Assembly: GCA_019747815.1 (NCBI GenBank)
Contig: JAIEQJ010000025.1
Coordinates: 1-64,000, forward strand
Direction of reading: 5' to 3'
Origin: Hyphomonadaceae bacterium
Lineage (GTDB): Bacteria > Pseudomonadota > Alphaproteobacteria > Rhizobiales > Hyphomicrobiaceae
DNA length: 64,000 nucleotides
Position numbers and translations under genes: made by a program. The notes beneath the pieces are model-generated. The model was not told the origin of the DNA. It saw nothing but the letters and a program-made list of their open reading frames with translations, and searched no databases. Shown here piece by piece: positions 27,901 through 36,046 of the stretch; position 1 is the first letter of the stretch, and each line of letters starts with the position of its first letter.

Positions 27901-28324
27901 TGCCGGTGACGGCAGCTTCGAAGAACTCGCCAGCCTTGCGACCGGCAAACCGCCCGGGGATTGGGTGGATTTCGATCTCGACAAAGCGGCCTTCGAGCTC
28001 GCGGACTTGGCGCAACGCTTCCTTCGGGCGGAGACCTTTGCCCGCATCAAGGGCCGGCCCCAAAAGCGCGAGGCAATGGCTGTCGTGCTCGGAACAGGGG
28101 GCGCGCCAAGAGCCGTTCTCGAAGAATTCGCTGTTGCAGCCGCAGACCGCGACGCCGTCAACGATGTCATCGTGCGGGTCCGCGCCGCGCTCGAGCAAGC
28201 CGATCCGGACCGCCGTAACATCATCCTGGCGGCACTGGCGGAGGTTAGCGCTCAATACATGAGCCACGCCCAGCAGGCGTCCGCATCGACCAAGGCAAAC
28301 AAGCGAAAGGCCGTGGCTGGATGA
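24926..28324 (+). CDS. sspC: SspC-like large P-loop ATPase
   Basis: A 1132-residue ATPase. The Walker A motif is TGPYGSGKSSLA (about 61-72), and the probable Walker B is GVLVFVDEMGKFLE (about 167-180). LVVIGILHQAIEQYAHRVS is the sensor-like strand of AAA-type DNA-motor relatives. The remainder is long and helical. In Ssp systems SspC is the ATPase that works with SspB and SspD in inserting sulfur into the DNA backbone. It overlaps sspB and sspD by 4 bases each, which suggests tight stoichiometry. Confidence 0.8.
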   Translation: MSTLAGKVRISRRFQRSARIDTDLHDPLALEGFVCPASSAEVLETLGRHVAQTRQGAFTWTGPYGSGKSSLAIALSGLLNGKEHCRALAGRIFGKELSNTLLEALPPGAKGWRVLPVLGRRADPARVFGEALEAAGLAPEPPKHWSQEHVLNAVRRAAAQTPKSYGGVLVFVDEMGKFLEAAAQDRADIYFFQQLAEEASRSGGRLVVIGILHQAIEQYAHRVSQDKRDEWAKIQGRFVDLPINIAPDEQIDLIARAIDVEGPPKKVTSEALAVAAQLRGGKALSAEAVADRLQRCWPLHPLVACLLGPISRRRFGQNQRSVFAFLNSAEPFGFQDFVKHAKARDIYPPFMLWDYLRANLEPAILASPDGHRWALAAEALERCESLGGDTLDLQLLKTIALLDLFKERSGLAPSEELLGTCFPGVNKTERKAGLAKLSRWSLVIFKKFLGAYAVYAGSDFDIDEAVREALAEHDDIDFRALRALAGLQPILAKRHYHATGTLRWFDVTLAPLTELAEKAASLAPGSGAIGQFILALPTKGESQKSAAEACRNAARRSKSDSVIGLSAQSWPAVALARELIALEAVRNGRPELQGDAVARREVNARFATVQTQVEAELRGAFDSALWHRKGQKDAKPYRHADLNILASELAALRYPQAPIIHNELLNRHKPSSNAVAAQNELLRRMVLNEREERLGIEGFPAEGGLYASLLEATGLHAPGRDGWRFVRPGTHIPDTNRLEPLWTAALKHLQAHAERSVPISEIYELWAGGLFGIKEGTMPVLITSLLLAERAQLAAYREGVFRPRIDDVDIQYLAKDPATIQLRWMDQGAVSKDLLTRLAGVLSEVGQPDIACTPIDVARGLVGLFDGLPAWTKRTSRLTANALRIRDLLKRASDPNKFLFADLPKAVGLEVSRPSKKEIPDVVSRIRAGLAELIAAYPNAVSALQDRFFQELDVRVADKAGIAELRGRAENVRQVGGDFRLEAVIGRLAAFDAGDGSFEELASLATGKPPGDWVDFDLDKAAFELADLAQRFLRAETFARIKGRPQKREAMAVVLGTGGAPRAVLEEFAVAAADRDAVNDVIVRVRAALEQADPDRRNIILAALAEVSAQYMSHAQQASASTKANKRKAVAG

Positions 28325-29157
28325 GCCCGCGCGAACATCATGTGCTTGGATTATCGGGAGGACGCGACAGCGCCGCACTCGCAGTCTACATGCGAACCTA
28401 CCATCCGCATCTCGACATCTCTTACTTCTTCACCGATACGGGCAAGGAGCTCCCCGAGGTCCACGAATATCTTGGTCGGCTCGAGGGTTTCCTTGGCAAG
28501 CGGGTCCACCGCCTCAATCCCGATCGCGATTTCGATTTCTGGCTCAAGCAATACAACGACTTCCTACCATCGCCCCAGACGCGCTGGTGCACGCGCCAGC
28601 TCAAGATCCGCCCCTTCGAACGCTGGGTCCGGCAGTTCCTGGACAAGGGTGAGATCGTTTACAGCTACGTGGCGATCCGCGCAGACGAGAACTATCGCGA
28701 GGGATACAGCTCCAAGCGAGACGGGCTGATCGTCAAGCTGCCCTTCAAGGACGTGGGGATCGACAAAGCGGGGGTGCTCGACATTCTGGAAGCCTCTGGC
28801 TTAGGGTTGCCGCGATACTACGAGTGGCGAAGCCGCAGTGGCTGTACCTTTTGTTTTTTTCAGCAGAAGATCGAATGGGTGCGTTTAATGGAGCGGCATC
28901 CCCAGGCATTTGAAGAAGCCAAGGCCTATGAGAAGTCCGCTGTCGCGCATGGCTCGCCCTTCACCTGGAGCGACGGCGAGTCCCTGGAAGAACTCGCGAA
29001 ACCCGAGCGCATTGCGCAGATCCGCCGCGAGCATGAACAGCGAGTGGCCAGGCGCCGCGCCAAAGCGCTGCCGAACCCCCTGCGGAACAACACGGAGCCT
29101 GTTGATATCGACGACCTATATGCCCACCAGAAACCCTGTCTCGCCTGTCACAAATAA
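28321..29157 (+). CDS. sspD: SspD-like PAPS-reductase/ATP-pyrophosphatase protein
   Basis: A 278-residue adenine-nucleotide alpha-hydrolase. The PP-loop is LGLSGGRDSAALAVY (SGGRDS at 12-17, Arg for the usual Lys). Probable Fe-S ligands are Cys90 (RWCTRQLK), Cys175 and Cys178 (CTFC), and Cys273 and Cys276 (CLAC). DndC and SspD enzymes use this fold to activate the phosphate backbone and pass sulfur from the desulfurase. It overlaps sspC by 4 bases, and the helicase gene begins 3 bases after its stop. A plain assimilatory PAPS reductase is unlikely in this context. Confidence 0.85.
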   Translation: MSPREHHVLGLSGGRDSAALAVYMRTYHPHLDISYFFTDTGKELPEVHEYLGRLEGFLGKRVHRLNPDRDFDFWLKQYNDFLPSPQTRWCTRQLKIRPFERWVRQFLDKGEIVYSYVAIRADENYREGYSSKRDGLIVKLPFKDVGIDKAGVLDILEASGLGLPRYYEWRSRSGCTFCFFQQKIEWVRLMERHPQAFEEAKAYEKSAVAHGSPFTWSDGESLEELAKPERIAQIRREHEQRVARRRAKALPNPLRNNTEPVDIDDLYAHQKPCLACHK

Positions 29158-29160
29158 CCC

Positions 29161-30807
29161 ATGACCGGCAACGGCCAGATCGCATTAGCGCCAGGCCTGT
29201 CCCTGCAGACTTTGCTCAGGCTGGCCAAGCCTGACGCCGTCAAGCAGTTGGTCGGATCCGGCACCATTGCCGTCCTTGAGCAACTCGATCCAGGCTTGCT
29301 CGAGCCCCAGAAGCTGGCCGAGCTCGCGATCCGTCTTCTCGATGCGGAGTCGGCGCTCAAAACAGCCGAGCAGCGCGACCTCATCATTAACCTCCTGCCG
29401 TTGCCGAAGGCGCGCGAACTCGCGGGCCGCCTTGACGTAGCCGACGGCCGCTCGCTCTATGCCGACTTGAAACAAGCCGCTGGCGCCAAGACCGCGCTGC
29501 CGATCCTCTATTCCTTCTTTGGCGTGGTTCGCGAGGAACGCGCCCCCGGCCACATTAACCCCGATCAGGGCTCCGTCCCGGTCCAGTACGGCCTCTTCGA
29601 TCACCAGCGCAAAGCCGCCGACCGTGTCATGGCCGCTCTCGAAACGGCGCCGCGCAAGACGATCCTCCACATGCCGACCGGCTCCGGCAAGACGCGAACC
29701 GCCATGCACATCGTGGCGCGGCACCTAACGGGCGGCGAGCCGACGCTTGTAGTGTGGCTCGCCCAGAACGCCGAGCTTCTCGAGCAGGCTGCGGACGAAT
29801 TCGAGAAGGCCTGGAGCCATCTAGGCAATCGCTCCATAGGCCTCACCCGCTTCTGGGGAAACCGCTCCCCTGATCTTCTCGCCGTCCGGGACGGTCTCCT
29901 CGTCGGGGGGCTTGGAAAGATGCGCGCGCTCGACCAGCGCGAACCTAATACACTCTTGCGCATCGCCGACCGGACATCCCTTGTCGTCGTCGATGAGGCC
30001 CATCAGGCCATTGCCCCGACCTACGCGGCCGTGATCTCGGCCTTGCATTCCAAGCGCGCCCGCACCGGGCTCTTGGGCCTTACCGCGACACCTGGCCGGT
30101 CATGGTCGAATATCGCCGAAGACGCACGACTCTCAGCCTTCTTCGACGGCCGAAAGGTCGCCTTGGAGGTGGAAGGCTATAGCGACCCCGTGAGCTTCCT
30201 GATCGCCGAAGGCTATTTGGCTCGCCCGCAATTCAGCACGTTGAACGCCGAGGCAGGGCTAGAACTCTCCGATACCGACATCCACATGCTCGCCGATGCC
30301 ATCGAGGTGCCGGACGAGCTGCTCGACAGGCTCGGTGCTGACGTCAAGCGCAACCTGCGGATCGTGGCGGCGGCGGAAGATCTAGCCGCCCGGCACAAGC
30401 GTGTTATCGTGTTTACGCCTTCCGTCACCAGCGCCCGGCTTGTCTCCGCGGTGTTGTTTGCGCGCGGTTATGACACCGACATTGTAACGGGGGAGACGGG
30501 GCAGGGAGAGCGCGAACGGATCATCCGCCGCTTCAAGAGCAGCGCGCCGCAACCTATGATTCTGTGCAATTTCGGGGTTCTGACCACAGGATTCGATGCC
30601 CCGGCGATCAGCGCGGCGCTCATTGCACGTCCGACTCGATCGCTCGTACTCTATAGTCAGATGGTCGGACGAGCGACCCGCGGCATCCGCGCCGGCGGCA
30701 ACGCCTCAGCCGAGATTGTGACGGTCACTGATCCTGGGCTTCCCGGCTTCGGCGACATGGCGGATGCCTTTACGAACTGGGAGGACGTTTGGCATGAGCC
30801 AAGCTGA
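29161..30807 (+). CDS. SF2 DEAD/DEAH-box helicase of the Ssp operon (SspF-like position)
   Basis: A 548-residue superfamily 2 helicase with an N-terminal helical region of about 140 residues that I do not recognise. Motifs are I (MPTGSGKTRTAMHI, 171-184), II (VVVDEAHQAI, DEAH at 278-281), III (LTATPG, 307-312) and VI (QMVGRATRG). It is encoded 3 bases after sspD and overlaps the next gene by 14 bases. Published sspBCD cassettes are often followed by sspFGH, which restricts DNA lacking phosphorothioate. Position and domain fit that module, but I cannot confirm which letter corresponds to which protein. Confidence 0.85.
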   Translation: MTGNGQIALAPGLSLQTLLRLAKPDAVKQLVGSGTIAVLEQLDPGLLEPQKLAELAIRLLDAESALKTAEQRDLIINLLPLPKARELAGRLDVADGRSLYADLKQAAGAKTALPILYSFFGVVREERAPGHINPDQGSVPVQYGLFDHQRKAADRVMAALETAPRKTILHMPTGSGKTRTAMHIVARHLTGGEPTLVVWLAQNAELLEQAADEFEKAWSHLGNRSIGLTRFWGNRSPDLLAVRDGLLVGGLGKMRALDQREPNTLLRIADRTSLVVVDEAHQAIAPTYAAVISALHSKRARTGLLGLTATPGRSWSNIAEDARLSAFFDGRKVALEVEGYSDPVSFLIAEGYLARPQFSTLNAEAGLELSDTDIHMLADAIEVPDELLDRLGADVKRNLRIVAAAEDLAARHKRVIVFTPSVTSARLVSAVLFARGYDTDIVTGETGQGERERIIRRFKSSAPQPMILCNFGVLTTGFDAPAISAALIARPTRSLVLYSQMVGRATRGIRAGGNASAEIVTVTDPGLPGFGDMADAFTNWEDVWHEPS

Positions 30808-32611
30808 CCAGAGGAGCCCCGACGGCGATATCATCCCCGCAGAGCTGGCCGTTCAGGCCATGCGCGATAGCGGTTATCGCAATACCGCATCCGCCCTCGC
30901 CGAACTCATCGACAACGCCGTCCAGGCAGGCGCCAAACGAGTCGACGTGATCTGCCTCGAAGCGATGGAGAAGGTGAACGCCAGGGAAAGCCGGCGCATC
31001 CAGGCCATCGCGGTGCTCGACAACGGAAGCGGCATGACCTCGGATGTTCTCCGGCTCGCCCTCCAATTCGGCAATGGCACGCATCTCACCGACCGCGCCG
31101 GGATTGGCAGGTTCGGCATGGGATTGCCGAACTCCTCCATCTCGCAATGCCGCCGCGTCGATGTCTGGACATGGCAGAGCGGGCCCGACAATGCCCTACA
31201 CACCCATCTCGACGTCGATGCCATCAAACAGAAGACGATGAGGCGGGTACCGATGCCGGCACACATTCCCGTACCCAAAGAGTGGCGCTCGCGCAGCGAT
31301 AATTTCGGTACGACCGGCACGCTGATCGTCTGGACCAACTTCGATGAGCACCGACTAACCTGGCGCGGAGCGGCCGCCACGCTTAACAACACGGAGACCA
31401 TCATCGGGCGCTTGTATCGCAAATTCATCGATGGCGGCGACCTGCAAATTCGCCTCCTCGCTTTCGAAGGCGATGCAAAGCGACTTGACAAAGACGCGCG
31501 TGTCAACGACCCGCTCTATCTGATGCGGAACTCCTCCACGCCCAAACCTTTCGACCAGGAACCCATGTTCCAGAAGTGGGGCGAGGCCGACGAGAAGTTC
31601 GACGTCGAGTACGATGGGCAAATCCACTCAGTGCACGTTCGCATGAGCTGGGCACGGCCCGAGACGCTGACCGACGACACCAGCGATCGCGGCTCCAAAC
31701 CGTATGGTAAGCACGCCGCCAAGAATCTTGGTCTCTCCATTGTTCGCGCCGGTCGCGAACTCGATCTCGATCGTGGCTGGACCAATAGCTATGACCCCAC
31801 GGAACGCTGGTGGGGAGCAGAAATCGAGTTTCCGCCGGCCTTGGACGAAGTCTTCGGCGTCACCAACAACAAGCAGAGCGCCACCATCTTCTCGCAGATG
31901 GCGCAGTTCGACTGGAAAGCCGAAGCGGATGCCGGCGAGACCCTTTCGCAATTCCGCGAGCGCCTTCAGGCCGAGGGCGATCCCAGGGCGCTGCTCATCC
32001 CGATCGTCGACCACATCCACGAGCAGATCAAGCAGCTCCGTGACCGCCTCAAGAGCCAGACCAAGGGCCGGCGTTCCAAGAACAAGCGTCACGAAGAGCC
32101 AGGCCCGGAGGACAGGGCGACCTCCAAGTTCAAGCAACGCGCCGAGGAGGGCCACGAGACCGAATACGACAAGCAGGAGTTTGGCGAGAAGGACAAGAAG
32201 TCCCTCGAGGAGAACCTTGAGAAGGACAAGCACTACGACCCCAGCGTCGCGCAAAAGATCGCCGAGGCCACTTTCAAGCGTAAACGCAAGGTCATTTTCG
32301 TGACCAAGGCCATGGACGGGTACGCCTTTTTCAGTGTCGAGCACATGCAGGGCGGGCTGACGGCTATCGTCTTCAACACCAATCATCCGGCCTATGCCGA
32401 TCTCCTCGAGACCCTCGATCCCAAAATCGAGGATGAGACCGATTCGCAGCTGCTGGAGCGAGTTCATCGCGCCGCCGATACGCTTGAGCTCATCTTCGCG
32501 GCCTGGGCGCGCTACGAGATGGAAGAAGTGCATCAGAAGGATCGGCTCTTCGAGATGCGTCAGGAGTGGGGCAAGATGGCAAGGTTCTTCCTGACCGAGC
32601 CGGATGACTAG
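30794..32611 (+). CDS. GHKL (MORC/Hsp90-like) ATPase of the Ssp operon
   Basis: A 605-residue protein with an N-terminal GHKL ATPase: N box LAELIDNAVQAGA (residues 35-47), D-box VLDNGSGM (74-81), and lid AGIGRFGMGLPNSS. A transducer-like middle region follows, then a highly charged Lys/Glu segment at about 420-500 (RRSKNKRHEEPGPEDR onward). A folded C-terminal part has VIFVTKAMDGYAFFSVEHMQGG. Such ATPases usually clamp DNA or sense its state through ATP-driven dimerisation. It lies between a helicase (14-base overlap) and a PLD nuclease (12-base gap), so it likely belongs to the restriction half of the Ssp system. Confidence 0.85.
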   Translation: MSQADQRSPDGDIIPAELAVQAMRDSGYRNTASALAELIDNAVQAGAKRVDVICLEAMEKVNARESRRIQAIAVLDNGSGMTSDVLRLALQFGNGTHLTDRAGIGRFGMGLPNSSISQCRRVDVWTWQSGPDNALHTHLDVDAIKQKTMRRVPMPAHIPVPKEWRSRSDNFGTTGTLIVWTNFDEHRLTWRGAAATLNNTETIIGRLYRKFIDGGDLQIRLLAFEGDAKRLDKDARVNDPLYLMRNSSTPKPFDQEPMFQKWGEADEKFDVEYDGQIHSVHVRMSWARPETLTDDTSDRGSKPYGKHAAKNLGLSIVRAGRELDLDRGWTNSYDPTERWWGAEIEFPPALDEVFGVTNNKQSATIFSQMAQFDWKAEADAGETLSQFRERLQAEGDPRALLIPIVDHIHEQIKQLRDRLKSQTKGRRSKNKRHEEPGPEDRATSKFKQRAEEGHETEYDKQEFGEKDKKSLEENLEKDKHYDPSVAQKIAEATFKRKRKVIFVTKAMDGYAFFSVEHMQGGLTAIVFNTNHPAYADLLETLDPKIEDETDSQLLERVHRAADTLELIFAAWARYEMEEVHQKDRLFEMRQEWGKMARFFLTEPDD

Positions 32612-32623
32612 AGGGGCGACTCT

Positions 32624-33541
32624 GTGCAACCGGGGGAGGCACTGCTTGCGCTTGTGAAGGACGCCGTGACAGACATTGTCCTCGTCGCGCCCTATATAAA
32701 GAGAGCACCTCTCGAACGAGTTTTCGCGGCGATTCCGCCGGCGGTAAGGACTGTGACCTGCGTCACGCGATGGCTGCCGGAGGACATTGCAGCCGGCGTG
32801 TGCGACCTTGAGATCCTCGATATCGTAGCCGGGAGGCAGGGCGCCACGCTCTATGTCCACCCTCATCTGCACGCAAAATTCTTCCGTGCTGGCGAGACCT
32901 GCCTGGTAGGCTCAGCGAACCTGACCCTCCGTGCCTTGGGCTGGGTGACCCCAGCCAATCTCGAGCTGCTCGTCGCCCTACGCTCGGACCACCCCGGGAT
33001 TCAAGAATGGGAAGCCGCTCTGATGCTGGCTACCATTCCGGTCACGTCCGAGCTGCGGGATCGGATTGCCGCCCAAGCACAACTGCTTGCCGGCTCGTTC
33101 CCCAGAGAGGCCTACACACGCACAGAAGCACCCGAGATCTGGATTCCGTCATGCCCAGTGCCAGACCGGCTTTGGCTCGTCTATTGTGGGCGCGGCGCCG
33201 ACACCATGGTTACGAGCGCCTTCCATGCCGCACAGGCGGACCTTGCAATCCTCTCGATTCCGGCAGGATTGTCCGAGCCACTGTTCAGCGCGTACGTGGC
33301 CGCAACCCTCCGGAGCATGCCAATATTCAAGGAGATCGAGGTGCGTGCCACTGCCGGCCTGACGGACAATCAGGCCCAGGAACTCTTGGCACAACGCGTG
33401 GGCGCCTCACTGCCAAGCTCCCACGAGCAAATCTGGCGTACGCTTAAGGCCTGGATTGGCTATTTCTTTAGGGCCTCCTACCGATTCCAGGTGGAGCAGG
33501 AGATGCTGATTAAAGGGCAAACACTACATCAAGCGGAGTGA
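32624..33541 (+). CDS. PLD-superfamily nuclease-like protein of the Ssp operon
   Basis: A 305-residue protein starting with GTG. VHPHLHAKFFRAGETCLVGSANLT (about 78-101) is a phospholipase D HKD-type motif: HxK (His83, Lys85) followed by the usual GSANLT. Only one clear HKD copy is seen, so an active site may need a dimer, as in Nuc-type nucleases. The C-terminal 150 residues are not recognised. It is the last gene of the six-gene run sspB to PLD. By position it is the probable DNA-cutting effector (SspH-like). GAGG about 10 bases upstream supports the GTG start. Confidence 0.8.
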   Translation: MQPGEALLALVKDAVTDIVLVAPYIKRAPLERVFAAIPPAVRTVTCVTRWLPEDIAAGVCDLEILDIVAGRQGATLYVHPHLHAKFFRAGETCLVGSANLTLRALGWVTPANLELLVALRSDHPGIQEWEAALMLATIPVTSELRDRIAAQAQLLAGSFPREAYTRTEAPEIWIPSCPVPDRLWLVYCGRGADTMVTSAFHAAQADLAILSIPAGLSEPLFSAYVAATLRSMPIFKEIEVRATAGLTDNQAQELLAQRVGASLPSSHEQIWRTLKAWIGYFFRASYRFQVEQEMLIKGQTLHQAE

Positions 33542-33548
33542 GGGCAAC

Positions 33549-33647
33549 GTGGCGAATTTTGCGCAGACTCTTCCGACTTTCAGGCCGCGCTCGCAAATCC
33601 AAATTGCAACTTCATCCGCTGCCAAACTTGAGGGGGGAAACGATTGA
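33549..33647 (+). other. Short open frame in the spacer after the PLD gene
   Basis: A 32-codon frame opening with GTG (VANFAQTLPTFRPRSQIQIA) after GAGGG lies in the 144-base spacer between the PLD gene and the next GHKL gene. It may be a small gene, a leader, or chance. The spacer otherwise shows nothing clear. Confidence 0.2.
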
Positions 33648-33685
33648 TGTGGCGAACGTTAACTCCCATGCGGTGCAGATAGGCC

Positions 33686-36046
33686 ATGTTCAAAGTCACC
33701 GCTCGAACAATTCTGGAACTCGGCTCAGAGTTGATCAGCTCTGACATCATCGCATTCTATGAACTCATCAAGAACGGCTTCGATGCTGGAACAAAATCCG
33801 GCGTGGAAATCCGGTTCGATATTGTACTCAGACGGAACGCCTACCTGACCCTATGCAACAAGGCCACGACCAAAGATGCCGACTTTGCCGCTGTACGCGA
33901 GGCCGCTCGGAATGCCCTGAACAACGACGCGCAAGACTCACTCGTTCGGTCTGCCCAGGCCCAAATTGAGAAGGCAACAACGCTCGAACAGCTCAGCACC
34001 GCACTCAAGAACATCTATCTCTCCAACACGATCGCAGTTTCCGATACCGGGTCGGGGATGTCTCTTTCCGAGCTTTCAGAGACCTTCCTCGTGATCGGCA
34101 CGTCGTCACGCAAGTTGGAGGTCGAAAAGGCGCTTGCCAGGGGCGACACGAAGTCACCATTTCTCGGTGAAAAAGGCATTGGTCGGCTGTCGGCCATGCG
34201 CTTGGGCGAGCGCCTGCGCGTAGAGACTGCGCGCCGCTCCGACCGCAAGCTGAATACCTTGGATATAGACTGGTCAGCATTCGCCAAACTCGACCTGATG
34301 CTCGACCAGGTGGACGTCGCGCCCAAAGCGGGTTCCACGAAGGAGAAGTCCGACTGGTGCGGTACTCGGATAATCATCTCAGATCTCGCAGAGGACTGGA
34401 CCGAACAGCGTGTGCGCGAGATGGCCGAGTACGATTTTGCGCGTCTCACCGATCCCTTTCTCGATCAGAAGCACCGACCCCGCATCGTGCTCTTCTGGAA
34501 TGGCCAGCGCCTGACGGTGCCTTGGATGAACCAAACGCTTATCAACAATGCTCACGCGCGCATCAGCGGAAGCTATGTCATCGACAAGGGAGTTCCCTCC
34601 CTGCGCTGCAGGATGGAGGCCATCGATCTTGGGTTTGAGCATCCCAGGGAAGTGGAGCAAACCGTAGTTTCTGGAGACGATCTGCAATCAGCCGTGACGG
34701 GCACGTCGCAAGAAATCCACGATACGGCGCTCGTGACCCTTGGCCCGTTTAGCTTTGAAGCGCATTGGTACAATCGACGACGCCTCGGCCGCATTGACGG
34801 CATAGGTGAAATGCGAGCGGTTCGTGATCTGCAGGAAAAATGGTCAGGGATTCTGCTCTTTCGAGATGGCTTTCGCGTCTTCCCCTATGGTGACGACGAA
34901 GACGACTGGCTTGCGCTCGACCGCAAGGCACTTCGCCGCTCGGGATACACTTTGAACAAAACCCAGTTCATTGGCAGGGTTCGCATTTCGCGCACCGCCA
35001 ACCCGGATCTCGTCGATCAAACCAATCGTGAGGGCCTTCGAGAGACCCCGGAGCAACAAGTACTACTTGGTCTCATGCAGTATGCGATCCAGGACATGCT
35101 GTTCCCCTTCATGCGGAACGTTGAACGGCAATACAAGGGCCAGAAGGTCGATCTATCGGAAGCGAAACTAGAAGTCACCCGCCTCGAGGATCGCGCCAAA
35201 GTCGCGATCAAACAATTGCGGAGAGTTGCGCCCGTTGAGGGCAAGGAGGCAGTCGAGAACCTCGAGCAAGCCCTGTTCGAGTTCTCCGAGTTCGCCGAGC
35301 GAGCCCGTGCCCGCATTGCAGAAGTGGAGCAGGAAAGCCGGCAGATGATCGAGATGGCTGGAGTTGGCCTCATGGTGGAGGTCGTCGCTCACGAGCTGGC
35401 GCGCGCATCTGAAAACGCACTTGAGAATCTAGAAGGTCTACGTGGTCGTGCGGTTCCCGACGACGTACGCGCCCGACTGGAGTCCCTTCGCGCCCAAATG
35501 AAGAGCCTCAGCAAGCGCGTTCGCGTGTTAGATCCACTCAGCGTCTCTGGCCGACAACGGTTCGAGGTGTTCTCTCTCGACGACCTGATACGTGACACGC
35601 TAGAAGCGCATGAGGCGCAATTCAATCGACATAACATCCGCATCAAGCTTGATCTTCCTGAGAAAACCGTGCGGGTGCGGGCGGTCAAAGGGATGGTGGT
35701 CCAGATACTTGAGAACCTAATCTCAAACTCCAAGTATTGGCTGGAGATGCGAAAAGGTCGTGATAGCAGCTTCAAGCCCACGATTTCAATCACCCTGGAG
35801 GCCCGTCCACCCACTGTCATCTTTGAAGACAACGGGCCGGGAATTGCGCCCGAGAATCGCGAAAAGATCTTCCGGCCATTCTTTTCTCTCAAGGAGAAAT
35901 CCAAGCGCCGTGGCTTGGGCCTATTCATTGCTCGGGAGTGCGCCGAGTACACCGGTGGCTCACTCGTTCTTGACGAGCATGTCGACCGAGCAACCAGCAG
36001 ACTGCACCGCTTTATCTTTGAGCTTCCGGAAACCACGACGAACTGA
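33686..36046 (+). CDS. Dual-GHKL protein: MORC/Hsp90-like ATPase fused to a histidine-kinase-like module
   Basis: A 786-residue protein. The N-terminal GHKL domain has ELIKNGFDAG (26-35), DTGSG (120-124) and GEKGIGRLSAM (161-171), with about 85 extra residues between the N box and the D box. A transducer-like region with FRDGFRVFPYGDDEDDWLAL (about 392-411) follows, then a coiled coil (490-560). GLMVEVVAHELARA places His569 like a histidine-kinase H box. A second GHKL domain has VQILENLISNSKYW (672-685), DNGPGI (715-720) and GLGLFIA (743-749). It overlaps the receiver-like gene by one base. The two modules suggest that ATP-driven sensing feeds phosphotransfer. No membrane segment is seen, so the input is cytoplasmic. 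Confidence 0.85.
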   Translation: MFKVTARTILELGSELISSDIIAFYELIKNGFDAGTKSGVEIRFDIVLRRNAYLTLCNKATTKDADFAAVREAARNALNNDAQDSLVRSAQAQIEKATTLEQLSTALKNIYLSNTIAVSDTGSGMSLSELSETFLVIGTSSRKLEVEKALARGDTKSPFLGEKGIGRLSAMRLGERLRVETARRSDRKLNTLDIDWSAFAKLDLMLDQVDVAPKAGSTKEKSDWCGTRIIISDLAEDWTEQRVREMAEYDFARLTDPFLDQKHRPRIVLFWNGQRLTVPWMNQTLINNAHARISGSYVIDKGVPSLRCRMEAIDLGFEHPREVEQTVVSGDDLQSAVTGTSQEIHDTALVTLGPFSFEAHWYNRRRLGRIDGIGEMRAVRDLQEKWSGILLFRDGFRVFPYGDDEDDWLALDRKALRRSGYTLNKTQFIGRVRISRTANPDLVDQTNREGLRETPEQQVLLGLMQYAIQDMLFPFMRNVERQYKGQKVDLSEAKLEVTRLEDRAKVAIKQLRRVAPVEGKEAVENLEQALFEFSEFAERARARIAEVEQESRQMIEMAGVGLMVEVVAHELARASENALENLEGLRGRAVPDDVRARLESLRAQMKSLSKRVRVLDPLSVSGRQRFEVFSLDDLIRDTLEAHEAQFNRHNIRIKLDLPEKTVRVRAVKGMVVQILENLISNSKYWLEMRKGRDSSFKPTISITLEARPPTVIFEDNGPGIAPENREKIFRPFFSLKEKSKRRGLGLFIARECAEYTGGSLVLDEHVDRATSRLHRFIFELPETTTN

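Noticed and set aside
33538-33744. 68-codon open frame after the PLD gene
   Set aside because: It overlaps the start of the dual-GHKL gene, has no ribosome site and is Arg/Ser-rich without motif.
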